From the NCBI GenBank assembly GCA_027310975.1, contig DAICZV010000030.1, positions 1,988-7,806 on the forward strand: DNA of 5,819 nucleotides, given 5' to 3'. Below the pieces are notes generated by a model that saw nothing but the letters and a program-made list of their open reading frames with translations, searched no databases and was not told the DNA's origin. Shown one piece after another: positions 5,115 through 5,819 of this stretch (position 1 is its first letter; the number at the start of each line of letters is the position of its first letter). This DNA is from a bacterium (lineage in GTDB: Bacteria; Patescibacteriota; Minisyncoccia; UBA6257; GWB1-50-10). A program made the position numbers and the translations under genes.

Positions 5115-5819
5115 ATATCGGTTCATCGGAAATAAAATGCGTCGTCGCCGAACCTAAAAAAGGCGGCACGCTTTCCGTCATCACCGCCTTCAAACAGCCG
5201 TCGGTCGGCATTCGCCACGGCGTTCTTGTGGATGCGGAGGACGGGCTCGGAGCGCTGGACGCGGTCGTCTCGGATTTGCAGAAAATATCCAAGAGCGCGA
5301 CGCGCAACGTCATCGTCAGCTTCCAAAGTCCGGAGGTGAAGGCGCGCACCTCGCGCGGCGTCGCGGCCGTCGCCCGACCCGACAAAGAGATCCAGTCCGA
5401 CGATATTGAGCGGGTCACGCAGGCCTCGCGCGCCGTGAAGATGATGCCGAACTCCTTCGTGCTCCACAATGTCATCAAGGAATATTTCGTGGACGAGATC
5501 GGCGACATCATTGACCCGTTGGGCATGACGGGCAGCCGCCTGGAGGTCGTGACGCTCATCGTGGAAAGTTTCGCGCCGCAGGTCAATTCGCTCCTCAAGG
5601 TTTTGGAAAAATTGCGCGTCGGCGTTTCGGGCGTCATCTTTAACCCGCTCGCTTCGGCGAACGCCGTCCTTTCCAAAAAGCAAAAAGAGCTCGGCGTGCT
5701 CCTCGTTGATTTCGGCGCGGGCACGACTTCCCTGGCCGTCTTTGAGGAGGGGAAAGCGCTCCACGTAAAAAGCTTGCCGGTCGGTTCCGCTTACGTGACG
5801 AACGACGTGGCCATCGGTC
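5090..5819 (+). CDS. ftsA: Cell division protein FtsA, 5' part (partial at right edge)
   Basis: FtsA is an actin-like ATPase that anchors FtsZ to the membrane at the division site. The first 243 codons are visible and run off the window. Residues 7-16 (GLDIGSSEIK) form the phosphate-1 loop. Residues about 80-165 correspond to the FtsA-specific 1C subdomain (SHS2 fold), including the segment ASRAVKMMPNSFVLHNVIKE (about 118-137). VDFGAGTTSLAVF (206-218) is the phosphate-2 loop, followed by LPVGS, where family members often have a GG-containing strand. Other actin-like families such as PilM share these loops, but the 1C segment favours FtsA. The ATG at 5090 is preceded by an A-rich AAAAGAAAA rather than a clear Shine-Dalgarno. 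It overlaps the end of ybeY by 25 bases and lies in the –1 frame relative to it. The C-terminal membrane-binding helix is beyond the window. Confidence 0.93.
   Translation, partial: MANLITGLDIGSSEIKCVVAEPKKGGTLSVITAFKQPSVGIRHGVLVDAEDGLGALDAVVSDLQKISKSATRNVIVSFQSPEVKARTSRGVAAVARPDKEIQSDDIERVTQASRAVKMMPNSFVLHNVIKEYFVDEIGDIIDPLGMTGSRLEVVTLIVESFAPQVNSLLKVLEKLRVGVSGVIFNPLASANAVLSKKQKELGVLLVDFGAGTTSLAVFEEGKALHVKSLPVGSAYVTNDVAIG

Noticed and set aside
5011..5764. Two overlapping minus-strand open frames opposite ftsA
   Set aside because: The plus-strand frame has FtsA phosphate loops and the 1C domain; the minus frames have no recognisable features.

Overview
The window looks like part of a Candidate Phyla Radiation (Patescibacteria, probably Parcubacteria-like) chromosome. 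This rests on three things: a fused PilM–PilN-like protein, the order rpsU–yqeY–ybeY–ftsA on one strand, and AT-rich 'GGAAATTGA'-type intergenic repeats in an otherwise GC-rich sequence. These resemble what I remember of such genomes. Placement is by recognition, not by a database search.

Left part (1–1368): the end of a type IV pilus protein runs rightward and is open at the left edge. It meets the peptidyl-tRNA hydrolase gene (pth, minus strand) tail to tail, with a 35-base overlap. Middle (1369–1580): a 212-base divergent intergenic region separates pth from the rightward genes. It holds candidate promoters and a long inverted repeat whose right arm covers the ribosome binding site and start codon of lepB. 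Right part (1581–5819): seven genes lie in a row on the plus strand. They are lepB (signal peptidase I), a divergent class II histidyl-tRNA synthetase-like gene, a HIT-family hydrolase, rpsU (bS21), an AT-rich repeat, yqeY, ybeY and the first 243 codons of ftsA.

The plus-strand genes are tightly packed: 7 nt lie between lepB and hisS-like, hisS-like and HIT overlap by 4 nt (ATGA), yqeY and ybeY abut, and ybeY and ftsA overlap by 25 nt. Most serve translation and ribosome maturation (tRNA recycling, aminoacylation-like activity, bS21, YbeY RNase, YqeY). Protein export (LepB), cell division (FtsA) and pilus assembly are also represented.

Most of the window is ordinary housekeeping DNA, and I see no phage, CRISPR, toxin-antitoxin or defence system. 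The points most worth a second look are the HisRS-like protein, which keeps the class II ATP-binding arginines but has lost several histidine-pocket residues; the inverted repeat over the lepB start; the PilM–PilN fusion; and an A8 run at which a –1 slip would join YbeY to FtsA.
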